NCBI GenBank assembly: GCA_029262835.1
Contig: JAJCYQ010000015.1
Span: 62,001-126,000, forward strand
Reading direction: 5' to 3'
Length of the DNA stretch: 64,000 bases
From: Bacteroidota bacterium
Lineage (GTDB): Bacteria; Bacteroidota; Rhodothermia; Rhodothermales; UBA10348
The translations under genes and the position numbers were made by a program. Within the stretch, counting starts at the first letter, position 1, and the number at the start of each line of letters is the position of its first letter. This document shows positions 46,401 to 53,589 of this stretch, in pieces. The notes under the pieces are model-generated. The model searched no databases, was not told the DNA's origin, and saw nothing but the letters and a program-made list of their open reading frames with translations.

Positions 46401-46625
46401 GGATAGCATGGCCGTCGCGAGGGGGTAGGTGATCTGCTCTTCTACGATCTGCGGCCCCTGGCCCGTGAAGTCGGTTTTGATGATGACCTGGACATCTGAG
46501 AGGTCGGGGATGGCATCGACCGGCGTGTTCAGCGCGGCCCACGTGCCAATGGCGGCCAGAATGACCGTCGTCAGCATGATGAGCGTCCTGTTCCGTATGG
46601 ATGCTTCGATGATTGCCTGTATCAT
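43452..46625 (-). CDS. cusA: Copper/silver RND pump, CusA-like
   Basis: 1057 residues. Fourth helix I-A-I-A-I-G-V-M-V-D-A-S-L-V-M-V-E-N-A-H is the monovalent-cation (Cu/Ag) signature. The three methionines of the E. coli CusA copper path have counterparts: L-L-Y-M-P-T-T (Met573), L-S-M-F-E-T-T (Met623) and R-T-D-M-L-A-T-G (Met672). W-T-M-P-I-K and the periplasmic V-F-G-K-A-G-R-A-N-T-A-T-D also match. It exports periplasmic Cu(I)/Ag(I). Follows CusB by 38 bp. Confidence 0.95.
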   Translation of the reverse strand: MIQAIIEASIRNRTLIMLTTVILAAIGTWAALNTPVDAIPDLSDVQVIIKTDFTGQGPQIVEEQITYPLATAMLSVPFAHTVRGYSMFGSSFVYIIFEDGTDMYWARSRVLEYLNQVSGSLPDGVSPSIGPDATGVGWVYQYSLADTTGALDLGELRSLQDFFLSYELQALEGVAEVATVGGFEEQYQVVVDPQRLAAFGISTSHMAMQIRRSNRDVGGRLVELGEREFIVRGKGYLRGLDDIRSIPLRAERGGMITIGDVADVRRGPEIRRGIAESDGEGEVIGGIIVMRYGENALEVIDRVKARLDELRPSLPPGVVINTEYDRSALISRAVSTLTTKLWQELLVVALIVMLFLLHVRSAFVAVISVPVGILMALIVMYALGMNANIMSLGGIAIAIGVMVDASLVMVENAHKHMERLAPDPSPQARLEAVRRAAVEVGPSLFFSLLIVTVSFVPVFTLENVEGRLFGPLAWTKTFSMAAAALLAITLVPALMSIFIRGRIRSEARNPLSRFLIATFRPLLRLALARPLLVALTALLLIAASLLPLQQTLTSRVAVPFPQLGSEFMPALNEGDLLYMPTTLPGVSPRKAAELLQQTDRIIATFPEVASVFGKAGRANTATDPAPLSMFETTVVLKPRSEWREGVTQDSLIREMNAAIDIPGLTNMWTMPIKTRTDMLATGIKTAVGVKIAGPDLAELERLGMRLEEILPPLGGTLSVLAERSVGGTFLDVDVDRFEAGRHGLTTGDVLDVVSLALGGMNVATTIEGLERHPINIRYERGLRSDMDALSRVLIPTPVGGPIPLGQVATLRMTDGPTMIKSENARPNAWVFVDLEPGVDMGSWVERARRVVEEELALPPGYSLRWSGQYEFMQRANERLLVVVPLTLAIIFMLLLIHLRRLRDVLLIMLTLPFSAVGAVWLLTLLDYNMSIAVAVGFIAVAGLAAETGVVMLVYIRESVERWRAEGRLTSRQALRDAVEEGSALRIRPLLMTVITTLLALLPIMFGSETGSEVMKRIAAPMIGGLFSAAAMTLLVLPALYLMMNRPETAGEAPNRPE

Positions 46626-46663
46626 GGGTTCTGCCCGTATTTCCGGTGTGTGCCTCTCGGCCG

Positions 46664-47992
46664 TTACATATCCATATCCATTCCCGCCATACCCGCCATG
46701 GCAGCGCCCAGGCGGGATTCGGAATCGATCAGGAACTGGGCGCTTGTAACAATGCGCTCGCCCCCGGAGAGTCCTTCGAGGATCACCGAGTACCCGTCGG
46801 AGGTCAGACCGGATGTCACGCTGACGGGCTGGAAGCGCCCCCCTCCGAGGTCCTGGATGACAACTTCGTGGCGGCCATCGCGCACGATGGCACTGGTCGG
46901 TACGACTGGCGCAGCAGGTGCGGGTGTGCCCTCGAGCCAGACGGTGGCAAACATGCCGGGCTTGAAGGGGCTCGAGTGGCCGCCAGCGTGCCCGCCTGCG
47001 TTGCTTGCGCTGAGGACAATTCGGGCGCGGGCCGCCCGGAGTGGCTCGTTCAGCATGTGATAGATATAGTCGATTTCGCCGTCGAAGCTGTTGCCGGGGT
47101 TCCAGGGCAGCTCAACCTTGGCATGTGTTCCGACTCCGACCCAGGCCAGGTCCTGCTCGTGCACATCCACGATGAGCCACGTGCGGGAAATATCGACGAT
47201 ATCCATGAGCCGGTCACCGGCGCTGATGTGGGCACCCTCGGTGACTTTCTTGCGCATGATTTCGCCACTCACGGGCGCGTGGAATGGGATGGTGCGCAGG
47301 GGGATGCCGGTCCGTTCGACCTGTTCAATGATGTGCTCCGGAATATCCCAGAGCCGAAGCCGGCGGCGGGCCGACTCGGCAAGGCCTTCATCGAACGTGC
47401 GCGCGGCAAGGAGCTCTTCCTGCGTCGAGAGCACTTCGGGGCTGTAGAGGTCGAACAGGTGGTCGCCGGCCTGCACGCGCTTGCCGTCGAAATCGGCTTC
47501 CAGGTACTCGACCCACCCCGATACTTTCGGGGATATGGTGCGCTCGGCCTGTTCGTCCATGACAAAGTGTCCTGTGGCCCGAACTGTCCGCGGCAGGGGA
47601 CGGACGTCGACAAGGGTTGTACGCACGCCGATGTTCTGGATGGTCACGGGGTCAATGAGGACCGTGCTGCCGCCGGCGGCCAGCTGGTCCGACATGTCCA
47701 TACCATCGGCGGCCTGCTGCTCTGGCATGTCCATACTATCGGCGGTCTGCTGGTTCGGCCTGTCCATGCCGCTGTGTGGATCGGGCTCGGTGCTGTGCCC
47801 GTCATGGTCGGTTCCCGGCGCGCAGGCCGCCACGAGAAGGCTCGCGCCGAGAAAGAACGAGGCCAGGAGGCCGGCGCGGCGCAATGTGGCGCGGCGCAAT
47901 GTGGCGCGACGCGAGGCGGCGCGACATCCAGCGGCGCGACATCCAGCGGCACGGCGCTTGGAAGAGGAGTGTGTGTGGAAGAAATCAGTCAT
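46664..47992 (-). CDS. cusB: Copper/silver RND adaptor lipoprotein, CusB-like
   Basis: 442 residues from ATG at 47992. Adaptor of the CusBA type: lipobox V-A-A-C near 50, then a His/Met/Asp-rich stretch with repeats (M-D-M-P-E-Q-Q-A-A-D-G-M-D-M), the CusB-type domain with A-R-A-T-G-H-F-V, helical hairpin and barrel domains, and a Met-rich end (M-A-G-M-A-G-M-D-M-D-M). Met pairs near the N-terminus match the role of CusB Met residues that pass Cu(I) to CusA. The n-region before the hydrophobic core is unusually long and Arg-rich because of a 15-bp repeat (47874-47948). Start overlaps the channel gene stop by eight bases. Confidence 0.93.
   Translation of the reverse strand: MTDFFHTHSSSKRRAAGCRAAGCRAASRRATLRRATLRRAGLLASFFLGASLLVAACAPGTDHDGHSTEPDPHSGMDRPNQQTADSMDMPEQQAADGMDMSDQLAAGGSTVLIDPVTIQNIGVRTTLVDVRPLPRTVRATGHFVMDEQAERTISPKVSGWVEYLEADFDGKRVQAGDHLFDLYSPEVLSTQEELLAARTFDEGLAESARRRLRLWDIPEHIIEQVERTGIPLRTIPFHAPVSGEIMRKKVTEGAHISAGDRLMDIVDISRTWLIVDVHEQDLAWVGVGTHAKVELPWNPGNSFDGEIDYIYHMLNEPLRAARARIVLSASNAGGHAGGHSSPFKPGMFATVWLEGTPAPAAPVVPTSAIVRDGRHEVVIQDLGGGRFQPVSVTSGLTSDGYSVILEGLSGGERIVTSAQFLIDSESRLGAAMAGMAGMDMDM
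47693..47758. repeat. 33-bp tandem repeat in the CusB metal-binding region
   Basis: Two full 33-bp units starting at 47693 and 47726, with partial copies on both sides, encode an 11-residue Met/Asp/Gln unit (x-Q-Q-x-A-D-x-M-D-M-x). Reading frame is kept. Expansion would add copper-binding M-D-M groups. Confidence 0.75.
47874..47948. repeat. 15-bp tandem repeat in the CusB signal region
   Basis: Five 15-bp units (47874-47888, 47889-47903, 47904-47918, 47919-47933, 47934-47948), GCGCGGCGCAATGTG-like then GCGCGACATCCAGCG-like, with a partial sixth. In the CusB frame each encodes five residues (R-A-A-G-C, R-A-T-L-R types), lengthening the positive n-region. Copies 1 and 2 are identical and copies 4 and 5 are identical, a sign of recent slippage. 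Confidence 0.85.
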
Positions 47993-49460
47993 GGTAGGAG
48001 TGGTCACGTGATGCGGGACTGGATCCGAGGGCGCGCTCGAGCATGATCTGTGTTTCCATGAGGCGCGCGGTCGTATCGATGTGCTGCGTGCGCAGCCGGT
48101 ACAGGGTGCGCTCGGCGTCGAGGACCTGCAGAAGGCTTGTCTGGCCCGAGCGGTAGGCGACAAGCGCCGTCTGCTGGGCGATCTCGGCGCGGGGAACGAG
48201 CACATCGCGCAGCAGGCGTAACTGTTCGCGCTGCACGTCGACGCGCTCCGAGATCTCGGCCACTTCGGTCCGGATGGCGGTCTGGCGCGCGCGGATGAGG
48301 TGCTCGACTTCGGCAACGCCGAGCCGCGCGCGCTCCTTTGGGGCGCGGCGAGCCGCGCCCCAAAGGGGAATGGTGAGGCCAAGGCGCAGTCCGACGGCGT
48401 CCCGGCCATCGCCCTGCGGAAGGAAGGTTTCTTCCGCCGTATCGACCCAGGTGAGTCCAATCTGGAAGTCGGGTCGGGCGGACAGCCGGGCCACCTCGGC
48501 GTCTTCAAGGCGGCTGCGCCGGAGGGCTTCGAGGGCCCGAAGATCCGGACGGGAAGTGAGTGCCATCTGGATGCGTTGTTCAGCCGTCAGGTGTTCGGCT
48601 GGCAGCTCCAAGGCCAGCCGAGCGGCGGCTTCGGGGCCAGCGCCCGGGGCAGGGCCAAAGTCGGCACCCTGCGCCACGCCAAAGACCGGTGGCAGGGAAT
48701 CGGGCAGCGCGAGGTCCGGCATGTCGGTAAGGCGCGCCAGGTCGCGGCGGGCGAGCAGCCGGTCTTCGGAGAACTTCTGCATGGCCAGATCAAGCGCGGC
48801 GCGTTCGAGCTGGATGGAAATCAGCGGAGCCATGGCTTCCTCACCCGTCTCATACCGGTTCGTGGCCGATGCCTCAAAGCGGCTCAGGCTATGTTGGAAC
48901 TGCCGGGCATTCCGGATGAGGGCGCCAGCACGCCACGCACGATTCCAGGCCAGTTGGCTGTCTTGGGTAAGATCGAGTGCGAGGCGGAGCGCGTCCTGGT
49001 CAATTCGTTCTGCGTCGAAGCGGGCGGCCCCGCTGCGCGCCGCCCGAAGTCCTGGCCAGGGAATATTCTGTTCCACGGCCAAGCGCGTCCGCTGCGATCC
49101 GCGCGCGGTAAACACGCGGTAGGGAAACCAGCTGACATCGACTTTGGGATCCGGAAGCGCCGTGAGCCACGCCGCGTGTGCACGCATGGCGTCAGCGTCC
49201 AGACCGGCCGCCGAGAGCGCCGGGTTACGATCGATTACGAGGTCTACAGCCTGCTGACTGCTGTTGACTGTGGTCTGCGCGGTGGCTGGGTGCAGCCGTG
49301 GGCTGACGAGCGCCCAGACGGCGACGGCGAGGTAGGCCGCCCGCGACACGACAGTCGTGCGTCGCAAGCGTGACAAGTCTGGTGTGCTGGACGTGGACGG
49401 CGCGAGCGCCGGGCTCAGCTTATGTGCCAGACGGCACAAGGCCAAAATATAGCGGGACAT
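47985..49460 (-). CDS. cusC: TolC-family channel of the CusBA system, CusC-like
   Basis: 491 residues. Hydrophobic segment about 42-58 preceded by a long basic region, so a late signal peptide or a misplaced start; a shorter start cannot be chosen with confidence. The mature part has the outer-membrane efflux protein repeats and the inserted loop P-V-F-G-V-A-Q-G. Its end overlaps the CusB start by eight bases. It is preceded by the Met/Cys-rich small gene (72-bp gap). Confidence 0.88.
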   Translation of the reverse strand: MSRYILALCRLAHKLSPALAPSTSSTPDLSRLRRTTVVSRAAYLAVAVWALVSPRLHPATAQTTVNSSQQAVDLVIDRNPALSAAGLDADAMRAHAAWLTALPDPKVDVSWFPYRVFTARGSQRTRLAVEQNIPWPGLRAARSGAARFDAERIDQDALRLALDLTQDSQLAWNRAWRAGALIRNARQFQHSLSRFEASATNRYETGEEAMAPLISIQLERAALDLAMQKFSEDRLLARRDLARLTDMPDLALPDSLPPVFGVAQGADFGPAPGAGPEAAARLALELPAEHLTAEQRIQMALTSRPDLRALEALRRSRLEDAEVARLSARPDFQIGLTWVDTAEETFLPQGDGRDAVGLRLGLTIPLWGAARRAPKERARLGVAEVEHLIRARQTAIRTEVAEISERVDVQREQLRLLRDVLVPRAEIAQQTALVAYRSGQTSLLQVLDAERTLYRLRTQHIDTTARLMETQIMLERALGSSPASRDHSYHD

Positions 49461-49532
49461 GGTGTTTCTGCTGAGTGGAACAGGAGACGAGTGTCACACC
49501 ACACGGGAGCATGACACGGCGAAACCCGTATC

Positions 49533-49934
49533 TCAGAGCAGAAACGATGCGTTCAGGATGTGCAGAGGGGTACAGCGGGCGGCACGTTGCGAGTCCTGCG
49601 GCTCACGTCCGGTGGGCACGCAGAAAGATTGAATATGCGCCGCCGGATGTACTGACGAATCGAGTCCTCTGGCGGACGGAGCAGTGATCCCCTGCTGCCT
49701 GTGCGGAACGGCAGGCGTCGCCGTCACGAGGCCCGTCTGCATGCAGCAGGACGAAATTTCCTCTCCGCGCGGCGGGCATGGCATGTCGCCCGACATATCC
49801 ATGTTCCTGGTGTCCGACATACCTTCGTGACCCGCTCCCGCGTGCGCAACGACAGGCAGGGCAAGCGGCACGAGAAGCACGAGCGCCATGAGAGGCGCGA
49901 CGAGCCGGGCGGTTGGATGTGGGACGCGATTCAT
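49533..49934 (-). CDS. Small Met/Cys/His-rich exported protein at head of the copper operon
   Basis: 133 residues. Signal peptide with core L-M-A-L-V-L-L-V-P-L-A-L-P-V-V-A-H-A (cut near 32). The mature part is short and metal-ligand rich: H-E-G-M, N-M-D-M-S-G-D-M-P-C-P-P and S-S-C-C-M-Q at about 36-66. I know of no named family, but small proteins with C-P-P and C-C-M are often first in copper-efflux operons of this phylum. Possible Cu(I) buffer. Divergent from the Crp/Fnr gene across 66 bp. Confidence 0.65.
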   Translation of the reverse strand: MNRVPHPTARLVAPLMALVLLVPLALPVVAHAGAGHEGMSDTRNMDMSGDMPCPPRGEEISSCCMQTGLVTATPAVPHRQQGITAPSARGLDSSVHPAAHIQSFCVPTGREPQDSQRAARCTPLHILNASFLL

Positions 49935-50000
49935 GGCGGCATTTTACCACGGCGGGTTCATTAGTTCCTGTTCACGCGCCAGTATTCGTATCATCTGTTT

Positions 50001-50645
50001 ATGCCCTATGCCATCGATGCCCTCTTTCCCGGGCTCTTCCCGGAATCCATGCCCGACCCGTTTCATGCGTCAGCATCGAACGAGGACCCTCCGCGCGTGA
50101 CCCACGTCCCGGCGGGCACGCATATCTGCATGGAGGGAGACCGGTGCGGCTTCATTCCACTCGTGGTCGAGGGCACGGCCCGCGTCTACAAAATGGCGGA
50201 AAATGGACGGGAAATCACGCTGTACCGCATTGAGCCGGGAGGGAGCTGCGTCGTGACGGCGTCGTGCATTATTGGCGAGCGCGACTTTCCGGCATTCGCC
50301 ATCGCGGAAACCGACGTCACGGCCATTGTGGTTGGCGCTGACCGTTTCCAGCGCCTGACGCGGGAAAGCCATGCCTGGCATGCCTATGTCTACGGCCTGC
50401 TGTCGCGGAAGCTGGCCGACGTCATTGAGCTTGTGGAAGAGGTCGCTTTTCGTCGGGTAGATGCGCGCCTTCTCGATTATCTGCAGGCCGAGGCCAGTGG
50501 CGGCGTGCTCCAGAGGACGCATGAGGCGATGGCGGCCGATCTGGGCACGTCCCGCGAGGTGGTATCGCGCCTGCTGAAAGACCTGGAAGAGCAGGGAAGG
50601 GTACAGCGGGAGCGGGGTGGCGTGCGTCTCATGTCGCCTGATTGA
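50001..50645 (+). CDS. Crp/Fnr-family regulator
   Basis: 214 residues. Cyclic-nucleotide-binding-like domain (about 30-135) and an HTH (T-H-E-A-M-A-A-D-L-G-T-S-R-E-V-V-S-R-L-L at about 173-192). No cAMP-contact residues of Crp are evident. Four cysteines (43, 49, 83, 89), the last two in G-G-S-C-V-V-T-A-S-C, are a motif of a Crp/Fnr branch usually found beside DUF2892 genes, here too; redox or thiol sensing is plausible but unproven. A perfect TGTGA-N6-TCACA site lies downstream, upstream of DUF2892. Divergent from the copper operon. Confidence 0.88.
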   Translation: MPYAIDALFPGLFPESMPDPFHASASNEDPPRVTHVPAGTHICMEGDRCGFIPLVVEGTARVYKMAENGREITLYRIEPGGSCVVTASCIIGERDFPAFAIAETDVTAIVVGADRFQRLTRESHAWHAYVYGLLSRKLADVIELVEEVAFRRVDARLLDYLQAEASGGVLQRTHEAMAADLGTSREVVSRLLKDLEEQGRVQRERGGVRLMSPD

Positions 50646-50666
50646 CGGACTCGAATTGGCCGGCTG

Positions 50667-50682
50667 TGTGACCCAGGTCACA
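50667..50682. promoter_or_regulatory. Perfect Crp/Fnr-type operator TGTGACCCAGGTCACA
   Basis: A 16-bp perfect palindrome, TGTGA-CCCAGG-TCACA, equals the canonical Crp consensus. It is centred about 90 bp before the DUF2892 start and 22 bp after the stop of the Crp/Fnr gene, making the DUF2892 gene a likely direct target of its neighbour. Confidence 0.6.
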
Positions 50683-50764
50683 GACCGGTACAGCAGGGCG
50701 GGGGTATGTTGCCGGCGTTCGCATCCATCATACTCTTCGTCAACCAAAATACAGGCAGACCGAC

Positions 50765-50977
50765 ATGAAAAAGAACATGGGATCCTTGGACCGTATTGTG
50801 CGCACCGTTGTCGCAGCCATCGTGGCTGTTCTCATCGCGACGGGAACTCTTACCGGCGTCGTCGCCATCGTGGCCGGTGTGCTGGCCGGCGTTTTCCTGC
50901 TGACGAGCTTCGTGAGCTTCTGCCCACTCTACGCCCCATTCGGAATTTCAACGTGCAAGGTGGAGAGCGGGAAATAG
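50765..50977 (+). CDS. DUF2892 (YgaP-like) small membrane protein
   Basis: 70 residues: two membrane helices (about 13-30, 33-50) joined by G-T-L-T-G-V, then C-P-L-Y-A-P-F-G-I-S-T-C. This matches DUF2892, also present as the membrane part of YgaP rhodanese. The cysteines C-P and T-C near the end could react with sulfur species. Follows the Crp/Fnr gene by 119 bp, with a Crp-type site between. Confidence 0.88.
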   Translation: MKKNMGSLDRIVRTVVAAIVAVLIATGTLTGVVAIVAGVLAGVFLLTSFVSFCPLYAPFGISTCKVESGK

Positions 50978-51052
50978 GCGATCAGATGGGAAGTCTGGCG
51001 TCTGGCCACATGGAGTAGACGCGGCCAGAGGCCCGTCGCCAAGCCCTTTCAG

Positions 51053-51085
51053 TTTGCGGAACTTGCGATTTCAGGGTACCTTTCG
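51053..51085 (+). promoter_or_regulatory. Candidate Bacteroidota-type promoter
   Basis: TTTG (51053-51056), a 20-base spacer and TACCTTTCG (51077-51085) match the -33 TTTG / -7 TAnnTTTG pattern with one mismatch, ending about 30 bp before the next start. The remaining 138-bp gap after DUF2892 shows nothing else. Confidence 0.35.
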
Positions 51086-51115
51086 CGGGTACACCCACAA
51101 ACGCATTTCCTACCC

Positions 51116-51802
51116 ATGAAACGGATCCTGCTTCTGGCGATCCTGGCCGTGCTTTTATGGCCACAAGGCGCTGCCCAGGCCCGCCAGGTCGGCTTATCGG
51201 TCAGCGTGGGCACGCTCGGCCCGGGCGCCAGCCTGGCCTATTCCGTGTCGCCCAAATTTTCCCTGCGAGCGGGCGGTGCCCTGCTCTCGACAACGATCGA
51301 TGAGGACTTCGACGAGGACGACGTTTCGCTCGTCCTCAACGGAGACGCGCGTGTCGGGGCGGTTTCGGCGCTCGCCGACTATCATCCCTTCCGGAGCAGC
51401 TTCCGCCTTAGCGGTGGCCTCCGTTTGAACCTTCTCGATGCCGACGTTTCGGGGCGGTCGAACGATCCGTTCTGCCTCGGCGATGAAGACGCCCAGGGGA
51501 TTTGCCAGACCAAGGAATTCGCCCCGGAAAAAGTAGGTGAGTTCGGCGTCAAGGTAACGTATGCGAATGCGCTGCAACCGTACGCGGGTATTGGATTCGG
51601 CAACCTGGCGCACGGCAACAAGCGTATTACGTTCATGTTCGATGCCGGTGTAATCTATACAGGCAGCCCGGAGATTGAACTGGAAGCGACGGGCCTGCTC
51701 ACGCCCACCGCAGCGCAGAACGAAGCCGTTCTGAACGAAGGGTTCGAATCGTTCGTCCTCTATCCTGTCGTGTCTTTTGGCATTGGCGTTCGGTTCCACT
51801 AG
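51116..51802 (+). CDS. Hypothetical outer-membrane beta-barrel protein
   Basis: 228 residues. Signal peptide ending A-Q-A near 22. The mature part alternates hydrophobic and polar residues in short strands (L-S-V-S-V-G-T-L-G, F-S-L-R-A-G-G-A-L-L-S, F-R-L-S-G-G-L-R-L-N-L-L), and ends V-S-F-G-I-G-V-R-F-H, a barrel ending with terminal aromatic. Reminiscent of OmpA/OmpW-like small barrels; family not recognised. Likely first in a cluster with the lipoprotein 18 bp downstream. Confidence 0.6.
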   Translation: MKRILLLAILAVLLWPQGAAQARQVGLSVSVGTLGPGASLAYSVSPKFSLRAGGALLSTTIDEDFDEDDVSLVLNGDARVGAVSALADYHPFRSSFRLSGGLRLNLLDADVSGRSNDPFCLGDEDAQGICQTKEFAPEKVGEFGVKVTYANALQPYAGIGFGNLAHGNKRITFMFDAGVIYTGSPEIELEATGLLTPTAAQNEAVLNEGFESFVLYPVVSFGIGVRFH

Positions 51803-51820
51803 GATTTTCCCACTACAATC

Positions 51821-53557
51821 ATGAAACGATCAGTTTTTTCGTGGATGGTCCTTGTCGCCGTCCTGTTCGCCCCGGGTTGCGATTTCCAGGCCGTGGAAGA
51901 CGCACTGGATGATTTTGACGTTGTCATCGGCCTCGAGTCGGTCAATACGGTCATCAACGGTACCGTGGTCGATGCCGGAACGGGCAATCTTGTCCCAGCG
52001 CGGCTCACCTTTTCGGGAGATGGGGCCTTCAGCGTCATCGATGCGTTTTCAGATCCGGTCGACGCGATCGATGCCGATGCCGGCATTGTAACGTTCGGCA
52101 TCCAGAACTCGGTTGTGCCATCGCCCGCGTCGCCCGTTGTCATCCGGGTCACGGCGGAAGCGGACGGGTTCCACTCCACGTCCCGTACGCTGAGCATTTC
52201 GGAAACAGGAGACACCAGCTTCAGCCTGACCATGTCGCCCGTCTCGGTCGCGTCCTCCATTCGTGGAACGGAAAGCAGCTTTCAGTCTGGAGTTCAGACA
52301 TCTGGCGGTGTTATTGTGCAGGGAACAGTCATTGAAACTCCGCTGGCTGCCCAGTCCACGGCGCAGGCCACGCTTGACGTGCCGGCAGGGACGACGCCCT
52401 TGACGCGCGCCGGCGCACCGCTTTCGGGCCAATTGACGACCGAGCTGAGGGTATTTGACTCGGCTTCTGGCATGCGGGCACTGCCGTCTGGCGCGCGCTC
52501 GGCGGGTGGCGCGGCGAACGCATCGATCGTGGGAGCTACGTTCTTCCGGATGTCGGATGCCGCCGGGTCTGTGGCCGCAACGTTCCGGGGCCCGCAGGGC
52601 AAAGCTGGTTCCGCGTGCTCCGATGCGGGTGGCACGAGCCTGCGCATTTTGACGCGCGATGCCGCTCTGGTGGCCGCCTTTCCGGCCATGACGGCTCCGA
52701 CGGCGACGGTCGCCGCGTGGACGCCGGCCGATGGTCAGAACAACCAGATTGCCTCGGGAATCCCCGTTACGCTCGAGGGCGACGCCCTGGTAGCGGAGCT
52801 CTGTTTCGGCGGCAGCGCCGCGAACGTGGACGCGTCAGCGCTCGGCGATGTGTCGGATGGCGTTTTCTACACGTATGCGCTCGTTCCAGGCGGCGGTCTG
52901 GTGCTGGAAACCGGCACGCTGGACCATCAGGTGACCATCTCGAATCCATCCGGATCGGCCGTGAATGCCGTGTTCACGCTCGTGGGCCCGGGCCTGCAGG
53001 AGACCAGCGCCCGCCAGGTGGGAGCGGGCTCCACCAGCCTCCGTCTTTCTGAACTTTTCGATACCGCCTCGTCGTTCAGCGTCCTCTCTGGCGCGAGCTT
53101 CATCCTGACCGCCACGCTTCCGACCGGAGCGTTCGAGTCGACGGTCGTTGCTCCGTCTCCACTCAGCGGCGCATCGACCCTTAACCTGCCGTCGTCGGCA
53201 GGGCTCCAGACGTACGCCGTGAGCGCCACGCTCCAGTGCCCCGACCCTGCCAACCAGGAATTCGAAGTGCAGGTTACGACCGAGAGCCTGGATGCCGTGA
53301 GCGCATTTTACCGCGTGGCGGGCAGTGAGGATGCCTGGACACTCGTGCGCAGTTCCGATATTTCCCGCAAGGAGGCAACGTCCTCGTCGATTGCCATCGA
53401 CGCCAGCCTGTCGCTGCTACCGAGCACGAATTACGCGTTTCGGGGCGTGCTTGGAGACGATTCGTCCGAAACTGTCCAGATGACACCGTCTTCGGCGTCG
53501 TCATGGACCGTGACGTTGTCGCCCGACGACGTCGGTCTGACGTGTGAAGCCAAATAG
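51821..53557 (+). CDS. Large exported lipoprotein, unknown function
   Basis: 578 residues. Lipobox F-A-P-G-C (Cys20). N-terminal beta region (about 40-145: N-G-T-V-V-D-A-G-T-G-N-L-V-P-A-R-L-T-F) looks like a carboxypeptidase-regulatory-like beta sandwich. The rest is Ser/Thr/Ala-rich, probably all-beta, with two Cys pairs and no motif I recognise. It probably sits on the outer membrane; co-transcribed with the preceding barrel protein. Confidence 0.6.
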   Translation: MKRSVFSWMVLVAVLFAPGCDFQAVEDALDDFDVVIGLESVNTVINGTVVDAGTGNLVPARLTFSGDGAFSVIDAFSDPVDAIDADAGIVTFGIQNSVVPSPASPVVIRVTAEADGFHSTSRTLSISETGDTSFSLTMSPVSVASSIRGTESSFQSGVQTSGGVIVQGTVIETPLAAQSTAQATLDVPAGTTPLTRAGAPLSGQLTTELRVFDSASGMRALPSGARSAGGAANASIVGATFFRMSDAAGSVAATFRGPQGKAGSACSDAGGTSLRILTRDAALVAAFPAMTAPTATVAAWTPADGQNNQIASGIPVTLEGDALVAELCFGGSAANVDASALGDVSDGVFYTYALVPGGGLVLETGTLDHQVTISNPSGSAVNAVFTLVGPGLQETSARQVGAGSTSLRLSELFDTASSFSVLSGASFILTATLPTGAFESTVVAPSPLSGASTLNLPSSAGLQTYAVSATLQCPDPANQEFEVQVTTESLDAVSAFYRVAGSEDAWTLVRSSDISRKEATSSSIAIDASLSLLPSTNYAFRGVLGDDSSETVQMTPSSASSWTVTLSPDDVGLTCEAK

Positions 53558-53589
53558 CCTACCCGGTCGCTGCATCAACCCTCTGTAAC

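Noticed and set aside
43935-46406. 823-codon open frame opposite cusA
   Set aside because: Its His/Arg/Glu-rich composition is that of an antisense shadow of the well-conserved CusA sequence.
47874-47948. CRISPR-like array
   Set aside because: Units are 15 bp and directly adjacent without spacers, and remain in frame within CusB, so this is a coding tandem repeat. The same reasoning applies to 63150-63299.
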